Source: Bacteroidales bacterium UBA1410
GTDB taxonomy: Bacteria > Bacteroidota > Bacteroidia > Bacteroidales > Dysgonomonadaceae
Assembly (NCBI GenBank): GCA_002305015.1
Contig: DBPW01000043.1
Span: forward strand, 8,248 to 72,247
Direction of reading: 5' to 3'
Length of the DNA: 64,000 nucleotides
Both the position numbers and the translations under genes were made by a program. How positions within the stretch are numbered: the stretch's first letter is position 1; each line of letters begins with the position of its first letter. Of the stretch, positions 25,432-33,921 are shown in pieces. The notes beneath the pieces are model-generated. The model worked only from the letters and a program-made list of their open reading frames with translations, was not told where the DNA came from and did not search any database.

Positions 25432-25737
25432 ATGAAACTAATTTATTGTACTTGCAATGTGAGTATGCTCGAAACATTGGTCGAAGTAATCGAAGAGGAA
25501 AAAATTTCGGAATATCAGATTATCGAACAAGTGTTGGCAAAAAGCAGGCGCAGTGAACCCCGATTGAATACGCCGGTATGGCCGGGATATAATTCTGCGG
25601 TTTTTATGCAGGTGAACGATGAAGAGAAAGTAACCCATTTAGTTAACCATATCAAAGCGATAAACAGTTCGGCTTTCAACCCGGCTGAGCTGATTACGTT
25701 GTGCATATGGAAACTTGATGATTATATTTTCGAATAA
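25432..25737 (+). CDS. PII-like small protein closing efflux operon 1
   Basis: 101 residues, alternating strand-helix pattern of the PII/CutA ferredoxin-like fold, but without the PII tyrosylation-loop signature. It begins MKLIYCTCNVSM, with Cys6 and Cys8 as a CxC pair. It shares E42-P43, W50-P51-x-x-N54-x-A56 and W93 with the protein at 38169. PII-like proteins encoded next to RND (CusA/CzcA-type) pumps are known as the PII-NG group; a role in sensing a nucleotide or metal and modulating the pump is inference. The 3' end overlaps pabC by 44 bases, tail to tail. Confidence 0.7.
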   Translation: MKLIYCTCNVSMLETLVEVIEEEKISEYQIIEQVLAKSRRSEPRLNTPVWPGYNSAVFMQVNDEEKVTHLVNHIKAINSSAFNPAELITLCIWKLDDYIFE

Positions 25738-26320
25738 CATAAGGGGTGAGCTCGCATTCGCCAAATTCCACCATTGCGTTGAATAACCGCAAGGAAGAAA
25801 AGTTTGCGAGTTCATCCATTTTTATGTCTTTTTCGATGATTTTTCCTTCTGCCAATAGTTGGGCTCTGTTTACACCATAAATTAAAGGAATGCGCGGGGT
25901 AACCCAAGTGTGACCATCAAAAAGGGCAATATTGCAAAAAGAGGTATCGGTCAATAAACTGTTTTTGATCAGCAAAACATCGTCGCAATGTTCTCTTTTT
26001 GCGAAGGCATCGTTCAGGTTGCTTCGGTCTTCTTTTTTATAGGGCAATGTATCTATGTCGGTTTCCAGCAGACGTAAAGAGCGAATTTTTCGCATTTCAT
26101 ACGGAATGTATTCAAGCTTACGGATAGTGGAGTCAAATACGATACGGCATTTATATAATCCATTTTTTGGAAACGATGAAGCATGTACATATTCAGCCAA
26201 ACAGATTTTCTCGTCGTCTTTAAAATGATCCTCGAAAACCTTGTTCATGCGGTTTTGATGCAGCTCAAGCCGATAGAACTTGCCGTTGAAAAGTTTTATG
26301 GTTTCAATAAATTGGGGCAT
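25694..26320 (-). CDS. pabC: Aminotransferase class IV, probable 4-amino-4-deoxychorismate lyase
   Basis: Forms 4-aminobenzoate plus pyruvate from aminodeoxychorismate, with PLP. 208 residues from the ATG at 26320 (MPQFIETIKLFNGKFYRLELHQNRM), which overlaps the end of pabB by 17 bases; a longer frame from 26341 overlaps further without conserved sequence. Class IV features seen are LELHQNRM, KCRIVFD, the lysine region EHCDDVLLIKNSLLTDTSFCNIALFDG and TPRIPLIYGVNRAQLL. It is short for the family (about 250-290), as is common in Bacteroidota PabC proteins. pabB context supports the call. Confidence 0.82.
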   Translation of the reverse strand: MPQFIETIKLFNGKFYRLELHQNRMNKVFEDHFKDDEKICLAEYVHASSFPKNGLYKCRIVFDSTIRKLEYIPYEMRKIRSLRLLETDIDTLPYKKEDRSNLNDAFAKREHCDDVLLIKNSLLTDTSFCNIALFDGHTWVTPRIPLIYGVNRAQLLAEGKIIEKDIKMDELANFSSLRLFNAMVEFGECELTPYVIRKYNHQVSICTT

Positions 26321-27308
26321 ATACCTTTTCGATAAGTTCATGATATTCTTTTTTGCTCTCGCTTTGAGAAGTGATACCGCCGCCGCTTTTAAAAATAAAT
26401 CGATTCCCTTTTTGTTCGATATAGCGTATCATCACGGCCGAGTCGAGGTTATTGCCGTCAAACCAACCGCAAATGCCTGTATAGAAGCCTCGTTCATAAT
26501 TTTCTACTTGATGGATGATTTCCAATGTTTTGTTTTTGGGTGCGCCGCTGATTGAACCGGCGGGAAGCATCGAGAAAACAATATCTCCCAACCTGTTGTG
26601 ATAGTTTTTGGGTAATATGCCCGTAATCTCCGAACTTACTTGCAACAATTCGTTTTTGTTCGTGCAAAGTTTATCGATATATCGATAGCGTTTTACGACA
26701 ACATGGGTGGCCATGATGCTCAAATCGTTTCGCAATAAATCGACGATGGTGGCATGCTCGGCTTTTTCTTTGGGGTCGTTCAGGATGATGTTTTCGGCAT
26801 CGGCTACAGTGGCATCGATAGTACCTTTCATGGGAAAAGTGGAAATCGTGCCGCTGTTTATCTTGATAAAGATCTCAGGGGAAAATACGGTAAACCTGTC
26901 CTTCAACCAAAGTTTGTATTTGGAATTGCCCAATTGGTATAAATCGAGCAACGATACGTTTGTTTGTATTTCTGTCGGTTGTGTCAGATTAACCAAATAC
27001 GAATTTCCCTGGTGGATTTGATCCATTACGAATTGAAATTTCGAATCGTATTCTTCAAAATTTATCGGCGAAATTTTCCATTCGATTTTTTCACCGGTGT
27101 GGCGGTCGGCTTTCCTTTTCAATACCGTTTCTTCCGAAAAATCGAATCGCACAAAACGATCGTCCAATTCATCCGACGGGATAATATAGCCGTTTTGTCC
27201 TTCAAAATCGATGATAAACAAAAAAGGTATCCGTGAACCACCTAAAGCATTTAAACGGGATACAAGTTCGTTTTGATGATGAAGTTGATAAGGAAACGAT
27301 GTTGCCAT
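26304..27308 (-). CDS. pabB: Aminodeoxychorismate synthase component I
   Basis: Chorismate-utilising enzyme of folate synthesis. 334 residues from the ATG at 27308 (MATSFPYQLHHQNELV); an upstream frame to 27416 would overlap the S9 peptidase gene and is rejected. The PabB-type motif FPMKGTID (about 190) carries the lysine typical of PabB rather than TrpE. LLPAGSISGAPKNKTLEII and the C-terminal FKSGGGITSQSESKKEYHE complete the chorismate-binding domain. It lacks the PabB N-terminal tryptophan-binding domain, so it is a short form. 17-base overlap with pabC suggests translational coupling. Confidence 0.88.
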   Translation of the reverse strand: MATSFPYQLHHQNELVSRLNALGGSRIPFLFIIDFEGQNGYIIPSDELDDRFVRFDFSEETVLKRKADRHTGEKIEWKISPINFEEYDSKFQFVMDQIHQGNSYLVNLTQPTEIQTNVSLLDLYQLGNSKYKLWLKDRFTVFSPEIFIKINSGTISTFPMKGTIDATVADAENIILNDPKEKAEHATIVDLLRNDLSIMATHVVVKRYRYIDKLCTNKNELLQVSSEITGILPKNYHNRLGDIVFSMLPAGSISGAPKNKTLEIIHQVENYERGFYTGICGWFDGNNLDSAVMIRYIEQKGNRFIFKSGGGITSQSESKKEYHELIEKVYAPIY

Positions 27309-27331
27309 TTTTTCGATATAAATTGTTCGGA

Positions 27332-29872
27332 TTATTCGGCAGCATACATCGATTCCCACCAGCGGGAATCGTTTTTCAGCCATTTTGCAAACCAGGCATA
27401 AATGGTGTTGTTCCACGCGATGCGTTTGTCGTAATCGTAAATGGCATGATTTTCTCCTTCTACCTGAATAAATTCCACTGTTTTACCCAATAGTTTCAAT
27501 GCCGTGAACATTTGGATGCTTTCGCCAATAGGTACGTTGGTATCGGCTGTACCGTGCAGCAACAGCAGAGGTGTGTTGATTTTGTCGGCATGAAAGAGCG
27601 GACTTTGCTCTACATAGAGTTGGGGATTGTTCCACGGATAGCTCCCGGCACTGGCTCCCGAGCTGTAGGTGTAACCCCAATAACCCTGCCCCCAATAGCT
27701 GGTGATGTTACTGATACCTGCGTGTGAAACGGCAGCCGTAAAGAGGTTGGTGCGGGTAAGCAAGTACTGCGTCATGAAGCCGCCATAGGAAGCACCGATG
27801 TTTCCTATTTTTGTGCCGTCGACATACGGGTGGGCTTCCACAAATTTTTTTACTCCCTCGATGATTTCGTCGGCGGTTTGTTTTCCCCAGGCATTGACAT
27901 GGCGAGCCGAAAATTCTTGACCGTAACCCGTGGTTCCGCTGGGTTGCAGTGTATAAACCACATAATCTTGAGCCGCATAGACATGCAACGGATATGTGCT
28001 CTCGAAAACACGCTGGGTGGGGCTGGTACCACCATAGTAATATACGATGAGCGGATATTTTTTGCTGGGATCAAAACGAGGTGGAAGATAATACCTGCCT
28101 TCGATGGTATCTCCGAAAGTGCTTTTGAAATTCCATTGTTTCACTTCTCCGAGTTCCAGTTTGGCGAGCCTTTCGTCATAAGGATCGGCAATGAGTGTGG
28201 ATTTCAGCGTTTTCAGGTCAAGCAAGTAGCTTCGGGTAGAATTGGATGCACTCATGCCGGTATAGGTTGCACGACAGGCGTCAGCGGCAATATCGAACGA
28301 ACGGATGACTTCTTCTTTGAGCGGAAGTTTTTCGAATTTTTTTGTAGTAGGGGAGTAACGGTACATGTTTTCGCAATCGCCTTCCTGTACCCGATAATAG
28401 ATGAAATTATCGCTGCGACTCCATACTTGTGAATCGATGGTGGGATTGAAATATTTGGTGACCGGTTCGATTTTTTTTGTCGTCAGATCCATGATAAACG
28501 ATTGGGTATCGTAGCTGTTGGCTGTCTGCCCTTCTTTGATGTTGAGGCCGATGCCGTTGAATGCTTCAGGTGCTCCATGAATGACGATTTGTTTGCCGTC
28601 GGGCGAAAACCGTGCCGAGTAGGCAAAAGGTTCGTTTTCCCAGAGGGTGTCGATGTGCATGGTTTCCAAGTCAATCATGTACATCGATGTTTTGCTGAAA
28701 GGGCGTTCGGAAAGATCTTCTTTCGAAACAGTAAAAAGCAATCGCTTAACGTTGTCGGTTACATCATTGAGCGTGGCAGTTTGTTTTCCGAATGTAAGTC
28801 GTTGCGACAAACCGGTATCGAAAAAATAACGATAGATATAATATTTATCTCGGTAACCCGACTGTCGGTCTTCAGGAGAAAGCAGGCGTTTCAGTCCGGC
28901 CGGATTGCTTATGATTTGGGTTTCTTTAACGGAGTAAAACATCGATTTTTCGTCGGGAGCGATAAAGAATCTTTCTTTTGGAAGATTTTCGGCAAGCACG
29001 TTAGCTTCGGTTTTCAGAGGATCAAGGATGAATAGTGTTCTGCCGTTTTCGCTGTCGGCAACATAATATAGACATTCCGATTTCGGCATCCAACCAAGTT
29101 GTATGCGGCTGTCGGGTTCTGAAAGAACAATTCGTTGTTGTTTGCTGTCGTAAACTTCCACGTATTGTTTCCTTTCGCCACCGGCCAAGGTCTCGGAATA
29201 GCGAAGCAAAACGAAGCGACCTTGCGGTGAGATTTCGGATGAGGTTACCCGTTTTCCTTCCAGAATATCGTTTATAGTAATTCTTCGAATATCGCTATCG
29301 GTAAATGTATATTGAACAAGGGTATCTTTTTCATCGGGTTTCAGTTCGATTTTTAGGGCCGGTTCAATCGAATAATCGGATGAAGTGAGCATTTTGATCA
29401 CAATGCGCGACTTGTTGACAAATCCATTGAGGGTGGCGTCGACCGAACCGGAGAGATGAAGGCTGTCGTTCACCTGCGTTTTGGTGGCTCTTTTTACCTC
29501 ATTGATCCATAGTTCGAGTGGATTGGGCGAAGTAATGGTGAGTTTGGCTTTTCCGTAACGATCGGCGTCAACAAAAAACGAAATCAATTGAAATGCATAT
29601 CCTTTTTGCGGCTTTTGCAAATGAAAAAACCCGGCTGTGTCCGGCGTGAGGGTGTTTGAAAATTTTTTGTGAGAAGGAAACGAAACAAAATAAGAAAGCA
29701 GTGTTTCGTCGGAAAATGTGGAATTTTTTATGTCGGTACTGTCTATCAAAACCGGTTTTTGTACGGTAATCGGACCCAACGTGCGAATCTGTTTGGGCGA
29801 GATGATTTGTTGCCCGCCGGCATTGAATGCGATAAAAAACAAAACGATCAAAAACGGATATTTACGTTGCAT
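27332..29872 (-). CDS. Secreted S9 (prolyl oligopeptidase) family serine peptidase
   Basis: 846 residues. Signal peptide MQRKYPFLIVLFFIAFNAGGQ, so exported. A long N-terminal beta-propeller (about 190-600) precedes the alpha/beta-hydrolase catalytic domain. The triad is visible: Ser in GASYGGFMTQ, Asp in LHGTADTNVP and His in EGENHAIYD. The first about 180 residues hold a further beta-rich domain. Family members of this kind act as dipeptidyl or oligopeptidases in peptide-using Bacteroidota; the cleavage preference is not predictable here. It starts 23 bases upstream of pabB in the same direction. Confidence 0.88.
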   Translation of the reverse strand: MQRKYPFLIVLFFIAFNAGGQQIISPKQIRTLGPITVQKPVLIDSTDIKNSTFSDETLLSYFVSFPSHKKFSNTLTPDTAGFFHLQKPQKGYAFQLISFFVDADRYGKAKLTITSPNPLELWINEVKRATKTQVNDSLHLSGSVDATLNGFVNKSRIVIKMLTSSDYSIEPALKIELKPDEKDTLVQYTFTDSDIRRITINDILEGKRVTSSEISPQGRFVLLRYSETLAGGERKQYVEVYDSKQQRIVLSEPDSRIQLGWMPKSECLYYVADSENGRTLFILDPLKTEANVLAENLPKERFFIAPDEKSMFYSVKETQIISNPAGLKRLLSPEDRQSGYRDKYYIYRYFFDTGLSQRLTFGKQTATLNDVTDNVKRLLFTVSKEDLSERPFSKTSMYMIDLETMHIDTLWENEPFAYSARFSPDGKQIVIHGAPEAFNGIGLNIKEGQTANSYDTQSFIMDLTTKKIEPVTKYFNPTIDSQVWSRSDNFIYYRVQEGDCENMYRYSPTTKKFEKLPLKEEVIRSFDIAADACRATYTGMSASNSTRSYLLDLKTLKSTLIADPYDERLAKLELGEVKQWNFKSTFGDTIEGRYYLPPRFDPSKKYPLIVYYYGGTSPTQRVFESTYPLHVYAAQDYVVYTLQPSGTTGYGQEFSARHVNAWGKQTADEIIEGVKKFVEAHPYVDGTKIGNIGASYGGFMTQYLLTRTNLFTAAVSHAGISNITSYWGQGYWGYTYSSGASAGSYPWNNPQLYVEQSPLFHADKINTPLLLLHGTADTNVPIGESIQMFTALKLLGKTVEFIQVEGENHAIYDYDKRIAWNNTIYAWFAKWLKNDSRWWESMYAAE

Positions 29873-29924
29873 AATTAATGGAATTAATAAAAAGGTAATT
29901 CAATTATGATATATTCACTTTATT

Positions 29925-30767
29925 TCAACAATCGGCATTTGTCCATATAAAACAATCCGGAAAAATGTTCTCGAGTCGGGGTGGCTTTTCAAATAAACCA
30001 AATATGGTTGAACCCGACCCCGACATGGAGGCGTACACGGCTCCGTGTCGGTATAATTTTTCTTTAATGCTGCAAAGTTGGGGATATTTTTTGAAAATCG
30101 GAACTTCAAAATCGTTTTTCATCCTGTTTTTCCATTCCGAAACAGGGCTTTTCACTATTTCTTTTAAGGTAATTTCGGGTTGACGTGGCGTAATCAGGGC
30201 ATACGCTTCTTTGGTGAATATGTTGAATGGCGGCTTTACCAACGCCCAATAGTAGGCATCCAGACAAAGATCGATTTCTTCTAATTCGTTTCCGATGCCG
30301 TAAGTATAAGCAGGTTTGTTTTTGATAAAAAAAGCACAATCGGATCCCAGTCGGGCTGCAAAAGCGATCAATTGATCTTCGGAATACCCTAAAGCAAAGG
30401 TTTCATTTAGTAGTTTGAGCATGAAGGCAGCATCGGAGGAACCGCCGCCCAAACCCGCACCGAATGGTATTTTTTTCAGCAGATAAATATCGATAGGAGG
30501 AATTTGTTTTTCTGCTGCAAGAAGATTGAGAGCTCTGATTACCATATTGTCGTCAATGTTGCCTCCTATCGGAATACCTGAAGAAAAAAACCTGAACCTC
30601 TTTTCATTCGAAGAAGGGGTGCAGGAACGACGATCGAGGAGTATAACTTCAAGCGCGTCTTTCAATTCCACGGGATAGAAAATGGTCTCGATAGTGTGAT
30701 AACCGTCCGGTCGTTTGGAGACGACGTGAAGTCCTAAGTTGATTTTCGCGTTCGGGAAACAAATCAT
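29925..30767 (-). CDS. ispE: 4-diphosphocytidyl-2-C-methyl-D-erythritol kinase
   Basis: ATP-dependent kinase of the MEP isoprenoid pathway. 280 residues, usual length. GHMP kinase features: N-terminal FPNAKINLGLHVVSKRPDGYH, glycine-rich ATP loop KIPFGAGLGGGSSDAAFML (about 90-108) and the C-terminal SMSGSGSTIFGLF. A -7 box lies about 40 bases upstream of the ATG. It precedes the S9 peptidase gene on the same strand (52-base gap). Confidence 0.95.
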   Translation of the reverse strand: MICFPNAKINLGLHVVSKRPDGYHTIETIFYPVELKDALEVILLDRRSCTPSSNEKRFRFFSSGIPIGGNIDDNMVIRALNLLAAEKQIPPIDIYLLKKIPFGAGLGGGSSDAAFMLKLLNETFALGYSEDQLIAFAARLGSDCAFFIKNKPAYTYGIGNELEEIDLCLDAYYWALVKPPFNIFTKEAYALITPRQPEITLKEIVKSPVSEWKNRMKNDFEVPIFKKYPQLCSIKEKLYRHGAVYASMSGSGSTIFGLFEKPPRLENIFPDCFIWTNADC

Positions 30768-30805
30768 AGTCGATATTTTTTGTCCGCATTATTTTGTAAG
30801 CGACA

Positions 30806-30813
30806 CAAATGTA
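30806..30813 (-). promoter_or_regulatory. -7 box for ispE
   Basis: Minus-strand TACATTTG, an exact TAnnTTTG match, predicting a leader of about 33 bases before the ATG at 30767. Confidence 0.55.
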
Positions 30814-30842
30814 TGGGATATTTTTCAATTAAAGTTATCGTT

Positions 30843-31541
30843 TTATTCGGTTTCTTCTGTAATTTCCACCAAAAAATGATATAAATCGGCCAATTGTGTA
30901 AAATCATCCATCAGCAAAAGTGCTAATGCTTCGGAATAAATTCTTTCATCGTTGAGCGGTAATGTTTTTATCACATAGAAGTTTTTGCGTTGTATCCATT
31001 GTTGATACATATCGGGAAGATTAATCGGAAGCGGGCGCTTATATTTTTCTCCTTCAATCACGAAGCCTCGTTGCAATACCTTTTTTTCCATCATTTCTCT
31101 GAACGATTCGGGTTGAAATTCCACTTCTTCTCTAAAACGATCCATGACCTTGCGTTTTGGCATAAAGAGACCCAATCCGTAGCAGCAATCTTCGGTGTTG
31201 AGCTCCATGAAGTATCCCGGAAAATATTCCCATTGGGTGCCCGAGCGCTGAAAACTCATCCACATGGAGCTTTTGTACGGATCTTTGTTTTGTGAAAATC
31301 GAATATCGCGGTAGATGCGCGAAAGAATCCGGTTGGGGCGCATCTCAAAACGCGAATCGATGGAGTACATAACAGGCGAAAGCACATCGATGAGTGCCCT
31401 GAACGGGTGAAGTAGTTCTTTTTCGTATATCGTCCGGTGCTCTTCAAACCATTGTTTGTTATTGTTTTCTTTAAGTTCTCTAAGAAAACCGATGGTTTGG
31501 GGAGTAAATCCTGCAAATGTTGTTATTTTTTTTTCTTCCAT
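30843..31541 (-). CDS. DUF2461 (TIGR02453) family protein
   Basis: 232-residue cytoplasmic protein of unknown function. Family features: FLRELKENNNKQWFEEHRTIYEKELLHPF at the N-terminus, RIYRDIRFSQNKDPYKSSMW (about 95) and GLGLFMPKRKVMDRFRE (about 137). The conserved Arg/Asp/Lys run suggests a phosphate- or nucleotide-related activity, but no reaction is established. A single gene; a hairpin AGCAGC/GCTGCT (31559-31577) lies just upstream. Confidence 0.88.
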   Translation of the reverse strand: MEEKKITTFAGFTPQTIGFLRELKENNNKQWFEEHRTIYEKELLHPFRALIDVLSPVMYSIDSRFEMRPNRILSRIYRDIRFSQNKDPYKSSMWMSFQRSGTQWEYFPGYFMELNTEDCCYGLGLFMPKRKVMDRFREEVEFQPESFREMMEKKVLQRGFVIEGEKYKRPLPINLPDMYQQWIQRKNFYVIKTLPLNDERIYSEALALLLMDDFTQLADLYHFLVEITEETE

Positions 31542-31586
31542 ATAAAACGGATCTTATAAGCAGCGAAATAAGCTGCTAAAAATAGC

Positions 31587-31594
31587 TAAATTTG
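31587..31594 (+). promoter_or_regulatory. -7 box upstream of efflux operon 2 (distal)
   Basis: TAAATTTG, an exact match to TAnnTTTG. It would start transcription near 31600, 220 bases before the TetR gene and right at the small ORF at 31602. Confidence 0.35.
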
Positions 31595-31601
31595 CGGAAT
31601 C

Positions 31602-31700
31602 ATGAAAACAAATGCTTTCAGAAAAGTGTTAAATAGCAGATTTTCTTTTGATTTTCGTCAAAAAATGTGCTTCAAAAAGGCTTCTTTATTTCCTTCTTAA
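31602..31700 (+). CDS. Possible 32-codon ORF upstream of efflux operon 2
   Basis: MKTNAFRKVLNSRFSFDFRQ... ending FPS, stop at 31698-31700. It is basic and phenylalanine-rich, with no recognised family. A perfect -7 box ends 8 bases before the ATG, so the message would be nearly leaderless. It could be a real small protein, a leader peptide for the TetR operon, or chance. Confidence 0.15.
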   Translation: MKTNAFRKVLNSRFSFDFRQKMCFKKASLFPS

Positions 31701-31785
31701 TCCTCTATAGATAGCGATTACAGTGGATTTAGTGTAAAGATTGTTAAACTTGGAAAACTATTTTTATTTTTTGAGTTTTTATTCC

Positions 31786-31793
31786 TAATTTTG
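31786..31793 (+). promoter_or_regulatory. -7 box for efflux operon 2 (proximal)
   Basis: TAATTTTG, an exact TAnnTTTG match, 27 bases before the tetR ATG at 31820. I saw no clear palindrome around it. Confidence 0.55.
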
Positions 31794-31819
31794 CCCTGTT
31801 TTTTTGAGATAGTTATGTT

Positions 31820-32434
31820 ATGGATGTAAAAGATCGAATAATTCAGCAAGCCGGTCGTTTGTTTTTTCAATATGGTGTAAAAAGCATATCGATGGACGAA
31901 GTGGCTTCGTCGTTGGGTATTTCAAAACGGACCATCTATGAAAATTTTAAAGACAAGGAAGATTTGCTTTTGAGTTATTTGAAGCAAGAAATTGAGCGAC
32001 GCGACAAATTGGTGCGTGAATTTATGGAAGAATGCGATAATGTGATCGAGGTTTTTTTACGTATCATGGAAATACACAAAACCGTATCGTTCGCTAATGT
32101 AAAGTTTTACGAAGATATTAATAAGTATTATCCCCAAGTGGATGCTTTTTTGAAAGAGGAAAGCAAAAAAGCCAACGAATTTTTGATTAAGTTTCTGCAA
32201 AAAGGGATCGAACAAGGGGTTATTCGTGAGAATTTAAATGTAAAAGTCGTGGCATTTCTTGTAGAGGAAAGTACTTCTGTTTATATCCGCGCATCGTATC
32301 TCGAAAAACCTCCTTTTTCGTTTTCCGAATTAACATCCACCATGATGATCAATTTCATACGGGGCATTTCCACAGAAAAAGGCATTAAAATAGTGGATGA
32401 ATATTTAAAAAAACAACAAATCGAACAAAAATAA
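31820..32434 (+). CDS. TetR/AcrR-family regulator of efflux operon 2
   Basis: 204 residues. N-terminal TetR helix-turn-helix: IIQQAGRLFFQYGVKSISMDEVASSLGISKRTIYENFKDKEDLL (about 6-50). The C-terminal part is a variable ligand domain. Its TAA stop shares one base with the ATG of the TolC-like gene, so the two are translationally coupled. It leads the second of two same-order efflux operons and is the likely local repressor. Confidence 0.9.
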   Translation: MDVKDRIIQQAGRLFFQYGVKSISMDEVASSLGISKRTIYENFKDKEDLLLSYLKQEIERRDKLVREFMEECDNVIEVFLRIMEIHKTVSFANVKFYEDINKYYPQVDAFLKEESKKANEFLIKFLQKGIEQGVIRENLNVKVVAFLVEESTSVYIRASYLEKPPFSFSELTSTMMINFIRGISTEKGIKIVDEYLKKQQIEQK

Positions 32435-33894
32435 TGTTTAAAATGATGAAACCGAAATCGATTCTATTTGTAACTGTTGTGTGCGGATTATTTGGGTTAT
32501 CAACAGCAACAGCGCAGCAAAAAGACAGTTTAGCAATTGATTTGAATACGGCGCTGGAAATAGCATTAAACGAAAATCCAACGGTGAAAGTTGCCGATAT
32601 GGAAATCACCAAAACGCAATATGCTAAAAAGAGCGCATATGGGGCTTTGTTGCCCGAAATTAATTTGATTGGGCAGTATCAACGCACCATCAAAAAACAG
32701 ACCATGTATATGGATAATGGGTTCGGACTGGGAGGTGATGTTGATCCTGGTCAGTATGATGATGAAGTTGAGTTAAAAATTTTGGAAGTGTTGGGCAAAC
32801 TTATGGGGCCTTCGGATTCAAAAGGAAAAGAAGGATTTAAAGTTGGTCGCTGGAATATGTACACGGGAGGTGTTAACGTGAGCCTACCGCTGGTTGTGCC
32901 ATCGTTGTGGAAAAACATTCAGATGAGCGATGTGGATATCCAATTGGCTATGGAACAAGCTCGTTCTTCGAAAATCAATTTGGTTAACCAGGTAACCAAA
33001 TCGTTTTACAGCTTTATGTTGGCGCACGACAGTTATCTGCTTTTCAAACAAACCTATGCAACGGATTCGATCAATCTGGAAAATATAAAGCATAAGATGG
33101 AACAGGGTATAGCTCCGGAATATGATGTGATTACCGCTGAAGTGCGATTGAAAAGTCTTATTCCGAGCATTCTTCAGGCAGAGAATATGATGAAAATTGC
33201 CGAATTGCAGTTGAAAATGCTTATGGGAATTGACGATGATGTTCCGTTGAAAGTGTTGGGAACGCTTAGCGATTATGACGAGGTGATGTTTGATGCCATT
33301 ATTCCTGCGGATACTTCTCTAATGGGTAACAGTGATTTGAAAAAATTTGATCTCCAAGCCAATAAAGTTCAGAAGTTGTATGAAATGCAGAAATTGCAAT
33401 ATGCTCCTTCGCTGGTATCGTCGTTTCACTATACTTACATCAGTCAGAACAACGATTTCAAATTCAGCAACTACAAATGGGACCCGTATTCCACGGTAGG
33501 GGTTACCTTGTCGATACCCATCTTCAACGGAGGGCAGCGTCATCATAACCTGAAACAGACCGAAGTTCAACTTTCCCAACTCCGTTATCAACGGGTTGAT
33601 CTGGAAAGGAACCTCAAATTGGCGGTAAAAAACAATATCGATTTGATTAATAAAAATGTTAAGCAGATTATGGCTACCCAATCGTCGGTTGAGCAGGCAA
33701 AAAAAGGGTATGAGATTACTTTGAAGCGCTACGAAACCGGTTTGGGGACGATTGTGGAACTCAATGCTGCAGCGTTGGCCGTTACCAATGCAGAGCTGCA
33801 ATACAAAAATGCCATTTACGATTATTTGGCTGCTAAAGCCGATTTAGAGAAAGTACTCGGATATAAAATTTCCCCTATCGATTCAAAAAATTAA
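32434..33894 (+). CDS. TolC-family outer-membrane efflux channel (operon 2)
   Basis: 486 residues. Signal peptide MFKMMKPKSILFVTVVCGLFGLSTATAQ. Two OEP repeats follow, with LNTALEIALNENPTVKVADMEI and, near the end, AKKGYEITLKRYETGLGTIVELNAAALAVTNAELQYKNAIYDYLAAKADLEKVLG, the typical TolC C-terminal coiled coil. An insert at about 90-130 (DNGFGLGGDVDPGQYDDE) is lineage-specific. ATG overlaps the tetR stop; an internal ATG nine bases later is possible. Confidence 0.9.
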   Translation: MFKMMKPKSILFVTVVCGLFGLSTATAQQKDSLAIDLNTALEIALNENPTVKVADMEITKTQYAKKSAYGALLPEINLIGQYQRTIKKQTMYMDNGFGLGGDVDPGQYDDEVELKILEVLGKLMGPSDSKGKEGFKVGRWNMYTGGVNVSLPLVVPSLWKNIQMSDVDIQLAMEQARSSKINLVNQVTKSFYSFMLAHDSYLLFKQTYATDSINLENIKHKMEQGIAPEYDVITAEVRLKSLIPSILQAENMMKIAELQLKMLMGIDDDVPLKVLGTLSDYDEVMFDAIIPADTSLMGNSDLKKFDLQANKVQKLYEMQKLQYAPSLVSSFHYTYISQNNDFKFSNYKWDPYSTVGVTLSIPIFNGGQRHHNLKQTEVQLSQLRYQRVDLERNLKLAVKNNIDLINKNVKQIMATQSSVEQAKKGYEITLKRYETGLGTIVELNAAALAVTNAELQYKNAIYDYLAAKADLEKVLGYKISPIDSKN

Positions 33895-33921
33895 CAAGTA
33901 TAAAAATAAAAAGATTGTGTT

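Noticed and set aside
26304..27416. Longer pabB frame beginning at 27416
   Set aside because: It would overlap the S9 peptidase coding end by 85 bases and adds no conserved residues; the ATG at 27308 fits.
27830..29035. Plus-strand open frames of up to 200 codons opposite the S9 peptidase
   Set aside because: No signal, motif or promoter; they mirror the reading frame of the peptidase gene.
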